Assembly: GCA_964017155.1 (NCBI GenBank)
Contig: OZ024856.1
Location: forward strand, 11,866,125-11,930,124
Origin: Oasisia sp. SBJ-2009
Taxonomy: Eukaryota; Annelida; Polychaeta; Sabellida; Siboglinidae
Direction of reading: 5' to 3'
DNA: 64,000 nt
The notes under the pieces were generated by a model. It searched no databases. It was not told the origin of the DNA and worked only from the letters and a program-made list of their open reading frames with translations. Of the stretch, positions 1 through 13,412 are shown one piece after another. The translations under genes were made by a program, and so were the position numbers. Position 1 is the first letter of the stretch; every line of letters begins with the position of its first letter.

Positions 1-275
1 AGGACATGGAGTTACATTAGCAAAAAAGCAGTGTAGACTACAATTTTCATTTTCACAAAGAATAGTAAACGAATGGAACAGATTATCAGCTGATTGTGTA
101 GGTGCTAGTAGTGTTAATATATTTTAAAATAAAATCGACATATACTTAAGTCGGGCGGGGTATACTTAGATAGATAAGTTGGACTCTCGATAAGCCAAAC
201 GGCTTCCTTGTCCACCTGCCATCTAGAGTTGATACTCTTGGTGGCAATCTTGTTAAAACTTGTTAAATAATGAAA
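1..275 (+). mobile_element. LINE 3' end (degenerate reverse-transcriptase tail plus 3' UTR)
   Basis: From about position 50 the + strand reads, with one stop, a peptide of the kind that ends many non-LTR retrotransposon ORF2 proteins (VNEWNRLSADCVGAS, then NKIDIYLSR). It continues into a 3' untranslated part that matches 56635-56925 (shared blocks such as TTTTCACAAAGAA and TTGGACTCTC). It is a truncated dead copy that starts outside the window. The LINE clade is not assigned. Confidence 0.6.
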
Positions 276-520
276 CGACAAACTATGGTTACGAATGATG
301 TCGCCAATCGGCTATGCACGTAGAGAGAAAACAGCAGTGGGCTTAACATTGATCGGTGGGGTACACTAGTGCGAACAGTCGTTTCCCTTGAATTTGCACT
401 ACCAACAACAATACTCTGCCAGTAATCGCAAAGGTACGACTCAACCCAACGCAATCCATCTCCGGCGAGGCCATATAGCGTGCGTATTAATTTGTTTTGC
501 AACGACCAATCTTGATACAA
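263..520 (-). pseudogene. LINE reverse transcriptase fragment
   Basis: An 85-residue open stretch on the - strand carries the palm-domain block of non-LTR reverse transcriptases: a GLRWVESYL segment, then a degenerate SVPHRSMLSPLLFSLY where active elements usually have GVPQGSVLGPLLF.lY. The catalytic YADD box is not reached. There is no start context and the flanks are non-coding, so this is a relic. It lies in the opposite orientation to the adjoining LINE tail at 1-275. Confidence 0.6.
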
Positions 521-2279
521 ATGACAAGTTCGACACTTGTATATGGGTAATTGTTATCAGAAGGAAAGCACATTAATTTTTAACATTTCCTCATCAGTGT
601 AATTATAAAAACGCTGTCAACGAATGCTGTAAAACGGTTGTTGTCATTGACAAAACATGAATGACATGAAGTGTGTTTTGTTTGTTTATTTATGTGTACG
701 TGCATGTGTCTGGGACAATACTATGTTAGGCCATACGTAGCGCAGTATCAGGCAATTCAAGTTAATGTAGACCAAGGAGCACTTGGCACACTAGTCTCGC
801 TTAACCGACTGTCGGTCGGCTGCGGAACTACGCCGCGAAGACAGTCTGGTCACAGTTGCCGGCGTTTGTTTGGTATCCGCGTGATCTGTACAATGCTGCC
901 ACCTCACGTACACTGCCGTAATATTTTTTATAAACAACTGCAAAGTTGTATTTCTATTTATTTTGTGTTAATATAAGTTTAATTCTGAATTTAATTCTGA
1001 ATAGTTTTTATAATACAGCATTATTTGATAAAAAGGTATCCTTATTTAATTTGTATGCTATCCGTGTAGACAATGCTGCCACCTCACGGATACTGGTTAA
1101 TCCTGCCGTAATTCTTATTTATAAACAACTGTAAATTTGAATTTTTACTTTCTTTTGTGTTAATATAAGTTCAATGTTGAATACTTTTCATATGATATTA
1201 TTATCTTATTTTTATTTCATAGTTGGCCTGAGAGCCAATCAGCGTCTCTACCCTAATCTGGGGTAAGGCTACCCGGATGTTAGAAACTTAAACCCACTCT
1301 TCTCCCAGGCGAAGTTGAGGGGCTTAAAAGTGCTGCCACCTCACGGAGTCTGGGTAACCGAGGCTATTAGCACACCTCCAGGCTCCTGTATAAACACTTG
1401 AGCCGGCTAAGTCGACGTGAGCTCTATTTGCTTTTTTTAAGTCACAGCGAAACAGTACATTGAATAAGATGTCTACTTCTAGTATATCTGATGCGTAGTT
1501 TGAACTACTGAGGTAAGTTTATTATTGTTTATTTTAAAGTAAATTTCAAAGTGGAAAGGAAACTTCAGTGACAAAACCAGCCTACATTGGCGTAAGTTAG
1601 TTGCCGTCCTGCTTTAATAATGTATCACGCCAGGCCCATGGTATGATGCAACTGGGACATTCCACTCAACTGTTGGTCTATCTGTACTTGAAACATAATC
1701 CAGGGACAGCCTTGACATCAATTTCTGTACGCATAGTGGTGCCGTTTCGGTTAGACGTTTGCTAAATTTAACATGTACATGATTCGTTCGAAAAGCCACT
1801 ACCAAAATGATTCAAACGTGCTGATAAGAACTCACTGGAACCATTTGATCAATAAATAACCAAGACTGCTCCTGGGTATCGTTCAAATACACAGGGAACT
1901 ATTCCCCTAGTCAGAGAGAAATGTTCGACGAATAATGTCTGAAGCGCGTGTTGTTAGTTCGTGCCACCCTGGTAAGTGGAACTTATGATAGCTTTGGCTA
2001 TCACAAGTTGTGAATGTGAACATTCACAGATATCCTTATAGTGTATATTGCTAATGGCAATGGGTGTTTCTGTTAGTGTAAACATGATCACATGACTGTG
2101 ATGAATGCTTCAGTTTGACCCATAAATGCATCTTAGTTTTTTTAAGAATAAACGTCTGGTAACATTTGCGATTTATGTATTAAAATTAGTATCGATCACC
2201 TTGATATATTATAAATATTATGACATATTGTGTTTATATACTTATAGTCAGGCAGTCTGGCCATTATAGGTTGCCTTGG
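521..2279. other. Non-coding upstream region of transporter gene 1
   Basis: No convincing coding exon is seen. The stretch contains a two-copy direct repeat (873-1003 and 1058-1182) and a third short match near 1330. A strong splice-donor-like sequence (GAG|GTAAGT, GT at 1513) could end a non-coding first exon of the gene starting at 2752, but nothing else supports this. A second donor-like site is near 1970. Confidence 0.3.
873..1182. repeat. Two-copy direct repeat of about 125 bp
   Basis: Copies at about 873-1003 and 1058-1182 share TATCCG, AATGCTGCCACCTCACG, CTGCCGTAAT, TATAAACAACTG and TTTTGTGTTAATATAAGTT in the same order. The GCTGCCACCTCACGGA core occurs again near 1332. This suggests a local tandem duplication within an unidentified repeat family. 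Confidence 0.65.
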
Positions 2280-2592
2280 CATAAAATGCCTGATACAGTT
2301 TTTGTATCCTTGAGCAATTTTCATAATTCAAGATGGCCGCCAAGATGGCCGCCGATAGTGTATGTCCACCGGAATGACCCTAGAACGCTAACACTTTGCA
2401 CGATATTGATGAACTTTGGGTCCTTTAGAAGAGTTTCGATGATGCCCAATCCAATGAGCATGGTACCAATGACCTTATGGTTAGCGTTCTATGGTCATTC
2501 CGTTGGACATACACTATCGGCGGCCATCTTGGTGGCCATCTTGAATTATGAAAGTTGCTCAAGGATACAAAAATTGTATCAGGCATTTTATG
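2280..2592. mobile_element. Foldback element (MITE-like) with 113-bp inverted arms
   Basis: Arms at 2280-2392 and 2480-2592 are near-perfect reverse complements around an 87-bp centre. Shared pieces read outward-in as CATAAAATGCCTGATACA, TTTTTGTATCCTTGAGCAA, AAGATGGCC repeats, GATAGTGTATGTCCA and GAACGCTAAC. No coding capacity is present. I could not define a target-site duplication, so the superfamily is open. It ends about 160 bp before the start codon of transporter gene 1, where it may act as promoter, 5' UTR or intron sequence. Confidence 0.8.
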
Positions 2593-2694
2593 TTTCTAGG
2601 GTATCTTGGGCATCAGAATCAGTCGAGAAAAAAACGATATCAGCCAAGTCAGGGTTCACCTTGAAAATCATGTTTGGCGTCCTGACTATTACTA

Positions 2695-2751
2695 GTGTTC
2701 TCTTCTGTTGCATAGAGAACACATAGGATCATCATATTCTCCACAGACACC
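2695..2751 (+). promoter_or_regulatory. Probable 3' splice site and hairpin before the gene 1 start codon
   Basis: A pyrimidine-rich tract ends in TAG at 2713-2715 and another AG lies at 2746, five bases before the start codon's first base. GTTCTCT and AGAGAAC flank the first site as an inverted repeat. The same arrangement occurs before gene 2 (about 13377-13400). Genes 3 and 4 also have AG acceptors just before their ATG, so all four probably have a non-coding first exon. Confidence 0.45.
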
Positions 2752-6545
<3,794 letters not shown>

Positions 6546-8020
6546 ACATAATGTCAACAATTTCTTGAGTATCATTGTGATGTTAGTTCAGAGAACGCTT
6601 GATGGTTTCAATATTCTGTAGTTATCCAACACATCTGCCGTGCTCTCAATGGGAAACTCGGCTGTGACCTCATTAGCCAGTCAATATCTGACAAATATGA
6701 CGTTAATCCTTCTGCCAGATTTGGCCGATTTTACCTACGTGCAATGACAAAATCACCGTTTTGATGTTGTTATTACTCTACAGTCTTACGTTTTACATGT
6801 AATGATGCACGAGTAACTGTGTCTGTGGAATAAATAGTCTGGGGGACATCTTTATGTCGCACTCAGTGGGAATCAGTCCCCCAGAGGTTTCTTCCATCCT
6901 GTACGATATTTTGCTAGTTGTCTTAGGTTCTCCACGTCAACACAGAATTAATGATTAGCCATGCAAATCGATATGAACCATGCAGACAATACGATAATTA
7001 TTGTAGATGTATGCATATTTGACTCTGTATTTTAGGAGTGTTGCGATGGACGGGGTGCCATAGCTGATGTGACACACTTTGTGGTTGGCCCCTAAAGGGT
7101 TGTCTCAAAATGTTAATGTCCATTGTCAGACAAAAGAATGCTGTGAAGCGGTTTCGTATGACATTAGCATGCTATGCTTCAAACAAATACTACTATTGTT
7201 TATTGATATAATTGTGTCAATATTTCCCAATTTTCACATGAGAAGTATTCACGCGTTATCTAGTGTCACACAGCTTATGTCAATTCATGATATTTTTAGC
7301 ATTAATATTAACTGATGCAGTCAATTTGTGATAATTCCGTTTTGCTTGTATCATTTGTTTATCTTCCATACAGCAGAAGCATTGGTTTGTAATGTATTTG
7401 TTATTTTCCATTTAAAATTGTTTAATGTTAATTTGCCAATGTTTGTGCTATAAAATATGTTACGAAAATGTTAACACTGATGTTATTATGTACCCCATAA
7501 CATTTGTTGCATGAAATGTGTTGTTGTTTATTGTGTAATTTATTGGCATTTTGAAATGGCTGTCAACAGAATAGAGTTAATGGTAACATTCTATTATGTT
7601 TACAAGTACAGCCTTTATCGTGAAGGAATCGTGTGTACTGATTAAGTTTGATGAAAGAACATGAATTATATGGCCGTGTTGGTGAAAAACACCATGTTTG
7701 TTCATGTATTAAAACATCTAAGACATCCCAAATAGTGTGCAGTTCACTATATTATTTTGATGTTATAAAGGTATAAACATTATGCCTTGACGTATACGTG
7801 AGCCCTATGAACAAAATGATATGCGTTGTTTTCACAGTGGTTTCGTTACAACAACTCCTGATGTCTGTTGCATCTGCAAATGAACAAACTAAAACTGAAT
7901 TCTTTCTGAACTAAACATTTTGTGTGTATCCACGGAAACAGGATTTTATTTTAAATTTAGAACAAGCTGCACAATATGTTTCTTTCTTATAACAAGAAAA
8001 TAATTCTATAACATAACATT
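6546..8020. other. 3' flank of gene 1 and intergenic DNA
   Basis: AT-rich sequence with no recognisable gene. AATAAA at 6829-6834, about 285 bp after the gene 1 stop, is the best candidate polyadenylation signal. Confidence 0.4.
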
Positions 8021-8026
8021 CTCTAA

Positions 8027-8345
8027 AACTATTCACACAAAGAGCCAAATTAAACTTAAGAAAAAATGTATTTCCAATTCGAATTACTGAACCATGGAAT
8101 TGTCTCCATGATACAGTGGTAACAGCAAAATCTCTAAATTCATTTAAAACACGACTAGACAAATTTTGGTATAACCAGGATATTGTATATGACTTCGAAG
8201 CACCGTTAAGAATTACTAACAACAATAGAACCGGAACACGCGATTTAATATTAATAGATAATGAAAACGAAGAGCTGATCACAGAGGAAGACAGAATCCT
8301 ACGATCAGAACCGTCCTAAGGTATCCTAAGGTATACCTTTATAAT
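8027..8345 (+). mobile_element. LINE ORF2 C-terminal tail
   Basis: From about 8027 to the stop at 8317-8319 the + strand encodes LFTQRAKLNLRKN, then RITEPWNCLHDTVVTAKSL, then NSFKTRLDKFWYN. This is the usual carboxy end of CR1/Jockey-like non-LTR retrotransposon proteins (WN.L...VV.A.SLN.FK.RLD). The terminal acidic residues are followed by a short AT-rich 3' end. The reverse transcriptase itself is missing, so the copy is 5'-truncated and dead. Confidence 0.7.
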
Positions 8346-9183
8346 ATGAATTAATATATATATATAGGGGAAACCCGGGCAATATGGGAGAGTTAACGTT
8401 CCGCTGTTCGTCGCACCCACAATTTGCGCATTAGGGTAACAGTCTGCTGTGTATTGACCAAAACACAACAGGGCATGGTATTGCTTTTTTGTTGACATCA
8501 GTATTTTTTTTAATACGGACTATCTCGTTTTACCCGCTAAATTCCCATTTTACCCGCAGGAGATTGGTTTATTCTGTGACGACGCTGTGTGAGTGCCGGT
8601 GTGTGTGACTGTTTCAGCGTCATTGGCACAAAGACCAGTACCATGCACGGCGGATCAGTGACACTGATTGCCAGCTGTGCGGGCGCCTCCAGCTGTAGGC
8701 AAGATAGCCCACCTTTTCTGCCTTCGCCAGCCAAGTCCACAGTTTTCTCTATGTAGAAAATGTCTTCTGTTCGCTGAAATTGTATGACGTTTCCGGACTT
8801 GCGACGCGTGCAGACAGCGGCGAGCGGTACTTGGAGCGAGGGTCAGCGTCTCCAGACATCTTCTTGGTTACCTCGTTGCAAGGTGACTGTAATGTTCGCG
8901 TCTATAAAGAACGTCTTCATGGCAACACTTAGTGAATTTCCTGTCGTCATCATCATTGATCGTTAGAAATGTCTGAAGTTTTTCGACCATTGGCCAATCG
9001 GTATTGGTATTGGAAATTTCAGACATTAATTAGTCTCCATCGACACATGTCATGTATAAAATTCGTGAAAATGACATATCTCTGTCTTCTACAATCCAGT
9101 CTCTAACCTGATACCCCTTCATTCATTTGTTTCAATCAGCGGCCGATTGCCAATGTTGACACCTCTAGGCCAAATTACACCTG
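8346..9183. other. Intergenic DNA without recognised gene
   Basis: No coding exon is supported. A short imperfect inverted repeat (AATGTCTGAAGTTTTT near 8968 and its complement near 9015) can form a hairpin. Moderately CpG-containing sequence at 8560-8900 has no identifiable product. Confidence 0.3.
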
Positions 9184-10135
9184 CAGGCCTTGTCATTTGA
9201 AAAACCTTGGAGAGCTATTGGAGAGCTAAAAATCGCCCTCCTAAAATGGCCCAGGAGAGCTATTGATATTATTGCCGAGCCTTCACACTGCTATACAACA
9301 GTCACATAGAGTGAGTGCAGTGACAGAAGTACACAGTGTGCCGCAGGAAGAAGTCTTCCCTAGACGCAGTAATTGTATTATAATATGTCATAGGCTCATA
9401 TATATATACATCTAGCAACATTTTATATCACACATAAATGTTATAACTATCATGTCGGAAGGTAGAAATGACTACTAAATTTAGGATTAAGGGAAACTAC
9501 TTCTGCTAATATACATTAAATATATTATACGTTCACCAAGTAGTTTCCTGATTACCCAAGTGTAAGTTGCATTTTGTTAGGATTTTGTAACTGGGGAGAT
9601 CATTCTACGTTATAGCATTTTGAAAGTTAACGGATATGTATTTGGAAGTGGGATTTTAGTTGATTTAGTAGTTCGATTAGTTTTTAGTTTAGTTTGATGT
9701 TGCTATAGTTTGTGTATGTACATAGTATTAACTGTTTAACGCGTTATTGGAGCGGATTTCGTTGGAAAGACAGACTTCGTGGCGAATTTCATTTCGTGTT
9801 TACGATCTTCGAAAATTCAAAGATGGCGGCGCCCATGGACTGACCGAAGCCGAACGACATCTCTCGTTGTCTTAACGCATTGGCGTTGATGAATATGCAG
9901 GATATTGTAAAGTAAATGTAACAAACACATTTCTCTCACAGAACATTAATTATAAGGTAACTGCAACAGTTATTGTGTTATGCAGCATAAAGTATTGTGT
10001 TCAAGCGAAAAATGAATCTCGACTTTAAAAAAAATATTCCAACGCCCAGGTGCGCGGAAAATCGCCCTCCCAAAGGAAAAAGAAGGAGCGCGATGGAGCG
10101 CGAGCGCGATCGCGCTCCTCAAAAGGCAAGGCCTG
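9184..10135. mobile_element. Probable non-autonomous DNA transposon (CAGGCCTTG termini, hAT-like)
   Basis: The left end reads CAGGCCTTGTCATTTGA and the right end, reverse-complemented, CAGGCCTTGCCTTTTGA, so the termini are inverted and nearly identical over 17 bp. CACCTG flanks both sides, a possible remnant of a target duplication. Both ends contain related subterminal blocks (AAAATCGCCCTCC). The right end holds a GC-rich palindrome around 10091-10118. No transposase is visible. The hAT assignment rests on the CAG-type terminus only. Confidence 0.6.
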
Positions 10136-11159
10136 CACCTGTATGCATATATTGCATACGCACCTTTTCACTGTCTGACAAATATCATTATTTCGCAGCT
10201 GTGACATCACGCTACGCAGAAATATCTGTTTACTGTTTCCAGAAATTTACAAAAAAATGCACAATGTAGTTCTTTTAAGTAGGGTAATGGCGTATGTATC
10301 CATTTGGTGGTATGTCCCCAGCTATCTTTTAGCTAGCACTGCTAACCTAGAGTATCGCCATCTACTGTTACTATTATCGTAAGAGACCATTGTGTGTTTT
10401 TGTTTAATTCCGTCATTGTTTTGGCTTATGCATGGGAGATAAACATATAATGCGTTTATATTAACCCTGCATATTATTATGTCAGAATAAAAATTATTTG
10501 ATTATAGTAAAGCTAATAAACGTAACTTGTGCGTTAGGTATAAATGCTTTGCAGCGAAGCTCATAGACGTCGCTGCTATTCCAGTTCCTGTCTGTGTCGA
10601 AGTATTTACGGTACTTCCGATGTAAACACGGGACCGCGCTTAGTCGGTCTGACGTTTATTTGCGCGCTTTTGTGTGCATTTATGAACTTTATGATGAAAC
10701 AGTCCATTAGACAAGACGTTGACTACATGTCTGACAAATGGACAGTCTGAAATAATCAAGTTTCTGCAAGTAAATTTACTAAGTTTTATTATATTGGCAA
10801 CTTTGTTAACTTAATTTTCTTGCTACTAGACTAGTACTACAACATCCGAATGAACAAAGCCAAAGGCCAAAGCCATTGGCAACATCACACCATCAGTGAC
10901 AGTGCGTTGTGTTGATATATGAACTAGGAAGTTCCGAAGATGGTGTAATTTTAAGATCTCTAGATGCGGGAAATATGCGTAGGATAGTAGGCTGAAGGGT
11001 AGGGGAAGTAGTAGACAAAGAATTATGGGACAAAGGGGAAGTGATTACACTGAAGTTTTAAATTCACACATTACAGAGATAGGCTGCTAGACTTGAAATA
11101 GTCCAGCCTCTAATCTAAGACTAGGTACCTGGCCATCACTTACTATGTATAGTAGTCTA
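10136..11159. other. Intergenic DNA without recognised gene
   Basis: Short open frames only, none with a recognisable domain or splice framework. No repeat structure was identified. Confidence 0.3.
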
Positions 11160-11160
11160 A

Positions 11161-11246
11161 ATAGCGGTGGTCAATCGGTAGAGCACTGGACTGTCAATCG
11201 AGGGGACGGTGGTTCAATCCCACCTGCCGTTATTTCGAAGGGAGCC
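11161..11246 (+). repeat. tRNA-derived SINE head
   Basis: Positions 11161-11233 fold as a tRNA-like cloverleaf. The acceptor arms ATAGCGG and CCGTTAT pair with one G-T wobble, the T-arm is GGTGG TTCAATC CCACC, the anticodon-loop sequence is CTGTCAA (GTC), and the box-B match is GGTTCAATCC. The D and anticodon stems each carry a mismatch, and no terminator-like T run follows. A SINE promoter is therefore likelier than a functional tRNA gene. The SINE body appears to resume at 12252 after an inserted transposon. Confidence 0.55.
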
Positions 11247-11878
11247 GGATGTTTCGGCCAAAAACAGTTTCGTCACATTGTGCCGAAATATCCGTTTCTG
11301 CAATCGTGGAAGTGCCGAAACATCCGTTTCGGCAATCGTTGAAGTTCGGTCGGAGTGTGCCGAAACATCCGTTTCTGCAATCTTGTGCCGAAACATCCTG
11401 TGCCAAAACATCCGTCCTGACTTGCGTGTTATACATAATTTTGGAATTATTTTTATTACTTGCGTATTATTTGCGCTGCTTGTCATTCCATTGCGAGTAA
11501 TATATAATGTATATTAATATTATTATTTGACTAATATTTGCGAAATTCGGTTTTTTTTATTTCTTGGTTAATATTGGGGGATTTGTATTACTTGTATATT
11601 ATTTGCGTTGCTTGTCATTCCATTGCGAATAATATAGGTACACAGGCCGTGCAGAAGAATTAATTAATTAAATTATAACGGCCGCAAATGTAATACATCC
11701 ATTTTATTATATATATGTGTGTGTATGTATATATGAATATTACAAATTTATGTATTAAATTTGCGCCCGTTATAATTTAATTAATTAATATAACTGGTAT
11801 ATAGTATTAATATATTATATGGTCAAATTTAAATACATACATTTGTAATATTCATATATATATAATATATTATAATAT

Positions 11879-11911
<33 letters not shown>

Positions 11912-12251
11912 CAAAGATTGAAATGCCCATCATCATGCAAATGACATATAACTAATCATAATACATTTATTACATTAATTTATTACTACATTATACAAAC
12001 AACCACGTTTTGATTTTGAACGCTCTGCTCTGCTCCGCGTATATGAAGCGGTTTCCCGTACAACCAAATGTGTGCCGAAACATCCGTCCTTAGATTTCCG
12101 CTGCTCGTGTGCAGTGTGCCGAATCATCCGTCACGGCACACCCGAGTTTTAACGAGGTGTGCCGAATCATCCGTCTGAGTAGGTCAGAGTGGGCCGAAAC
12201 ATCCTGTGCCGAAACATCCGTGTGCCGAAACTGTTTTTGGCCGAAACATCC
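11247..12251. mobile_element. DNA transposon with subterminal GCCGAAACATCCG repeats, inserted in the SINE
   Basis: The termini are perfect inverted repeats of 26 bp, beginning GGATGTTTCGGCC at the left and ending GGCCGAAACATCC at the right. Inside each end, copies of (G)CCGAAACATCCGT recur: about six in 11281-11412 and about seven in 12071-12251, some with A>T changes. This is the layout of transposase-binding subterminal repeats. The AT-rich core holds an inner palindrome (TTAATTAATTAAATTATAAC near 11660 and its complement near 11770). The flanks GGGAGCC and GGGACCC may be a diverged target duplication. No transposase is encoded, and the superfamily is unknown. Confidence 0.75.
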
Positions 12252-12390
12252 GGGACCCATTTCGAATCATAGGCAATTTCTTAACCCCACATTTGCCTGT
12301 ATCTTTCGGAAGAGACACTAAAAGCTGGTGGTCTGGTGTCTATACCAGCGGAAATAAAAGATCCCACACAGGAGGTAAATGTGTAACCTG
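12252..12390 (+). repeat. Probable SINE body downstream of the inserted transposon
   Basis: After the transposon the sequence continues with TTTCGAATCATAGGCAATTT and later TTTCGGAAGAGACACTAAAA. This looks like the conserved central domain of tRNA-derived SINEs in marine invertebrates. The assignment is from general resemblance only. Confidence 0.4.
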
Positions 12391-13034
12391 AAGCAGACTC
12401 ACTAATTCTAGAGGACAACTCTAAAAACCAATGACAATAATGATTGTTGACCAAGGTCATTTAATGAAGAAGGTGAAATAGAATGCTGCAACTCAGCAGA
12501 CCACCCAGTGTTTCTGACACGACATCATAAAGGATTGCTTCAGCTTTCAGTATTTATTTTTAAATTATTAAAACAGCCAGTGGGACCAGGTACGTCTCAG
12601 TGAGATTTTCAATTACCGTGGAATCCTGGGCAAATGTAGCACAGATCAAAACCAAGACCAAAAAGTGATATGGGATTATGAGTGTTAGTAATGGAAATTA
12701 CCTTCAATGATTTCCATGTGCATATATATAGCACCCTTGAAGGTCAGTAATTATATGACTAAAGAGTAAAAAAGATGCAATAATATAATCTTTATTTCTT
12801 AAAGAATGCCTAAATTAGTTCTCCTATTGACCATGTTCACACCTATAGTTAGCAGATGGATGCATAGATATTTTAGGCCAGCTAAAACATTTTTATTTGG
12901 ACCACCAGAGCTACATGAGAAGGAGGAAGGGAAACAGAAGAGATTCTGAAACGCACATTTTAACAGCTTTTGCATTGCAAGTCTTGTTTTGATACATACA
13001 TCTTACCACCTTGAATTGTTATATGATATGGTCT
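12391..13034. other. Intergenic DNA without recognised gene
   Basis: AT-rich sequence with no coding exon or clear repeat. Confidence 0.3.
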
Positions 13035-13344
13035 TGTAGCTTTATGCAGAGACCCGTCCACCCGTCATTTGGATGGGTAAAAATTGTTGTGGACAGGCAG
13101 TAATATGTGTGGGCGGGTGGTGGATGGGAAAAACGAAGGAGCATAACAAAAAGGTGTTCCCATACCATAGATGTTGTCAGTTATGCCTTAGAAGTGAGTG
13201 TAAATAGTGTCACATGTATGTTTGTAGTCCATTTTTAGGTCATGAAACACATTTTTAAGTTTGTAAATTGGTTTAATAGTTAACATCCATGTGTCCACGA
13301 AAACATGTGTGACTGGCAATAATTTGATCCTGCATAAAGCCGTG
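13035..13344 (+). mobile_element. hAT-like short element, copy 1
   Basis: This 310-bp element has ends related to CAGGGCTTTATGCAG and is flanked by TATGGTCT and TATGATCT, an 8-bp target duplication with one mismatch. Its body matches the copies at 36719-37001 and 61272-61586 (shared CCCGTCCACCC, ATTTGGATGGGTAAAA, AGTGAGTGTAAAT). It ends about 70 bp upstream of the gene 2 start codon. No protein is encoded. Confidence 0.8.
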
Positions 13345-13412
13345 TATGATCTTATGAATTTGTCAATTTACTTGTGTTCTCTTCTGTTCTGTAGAGAACA
13401 TAGAGAACCACC

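Noticed and set aside
11161..11233. Functional tRNA-Asp gene
   Set aside because: Mismatches in the D and anticodon stems, no T-run terminator, and a SINE-like continuation make a SINE head likelier.
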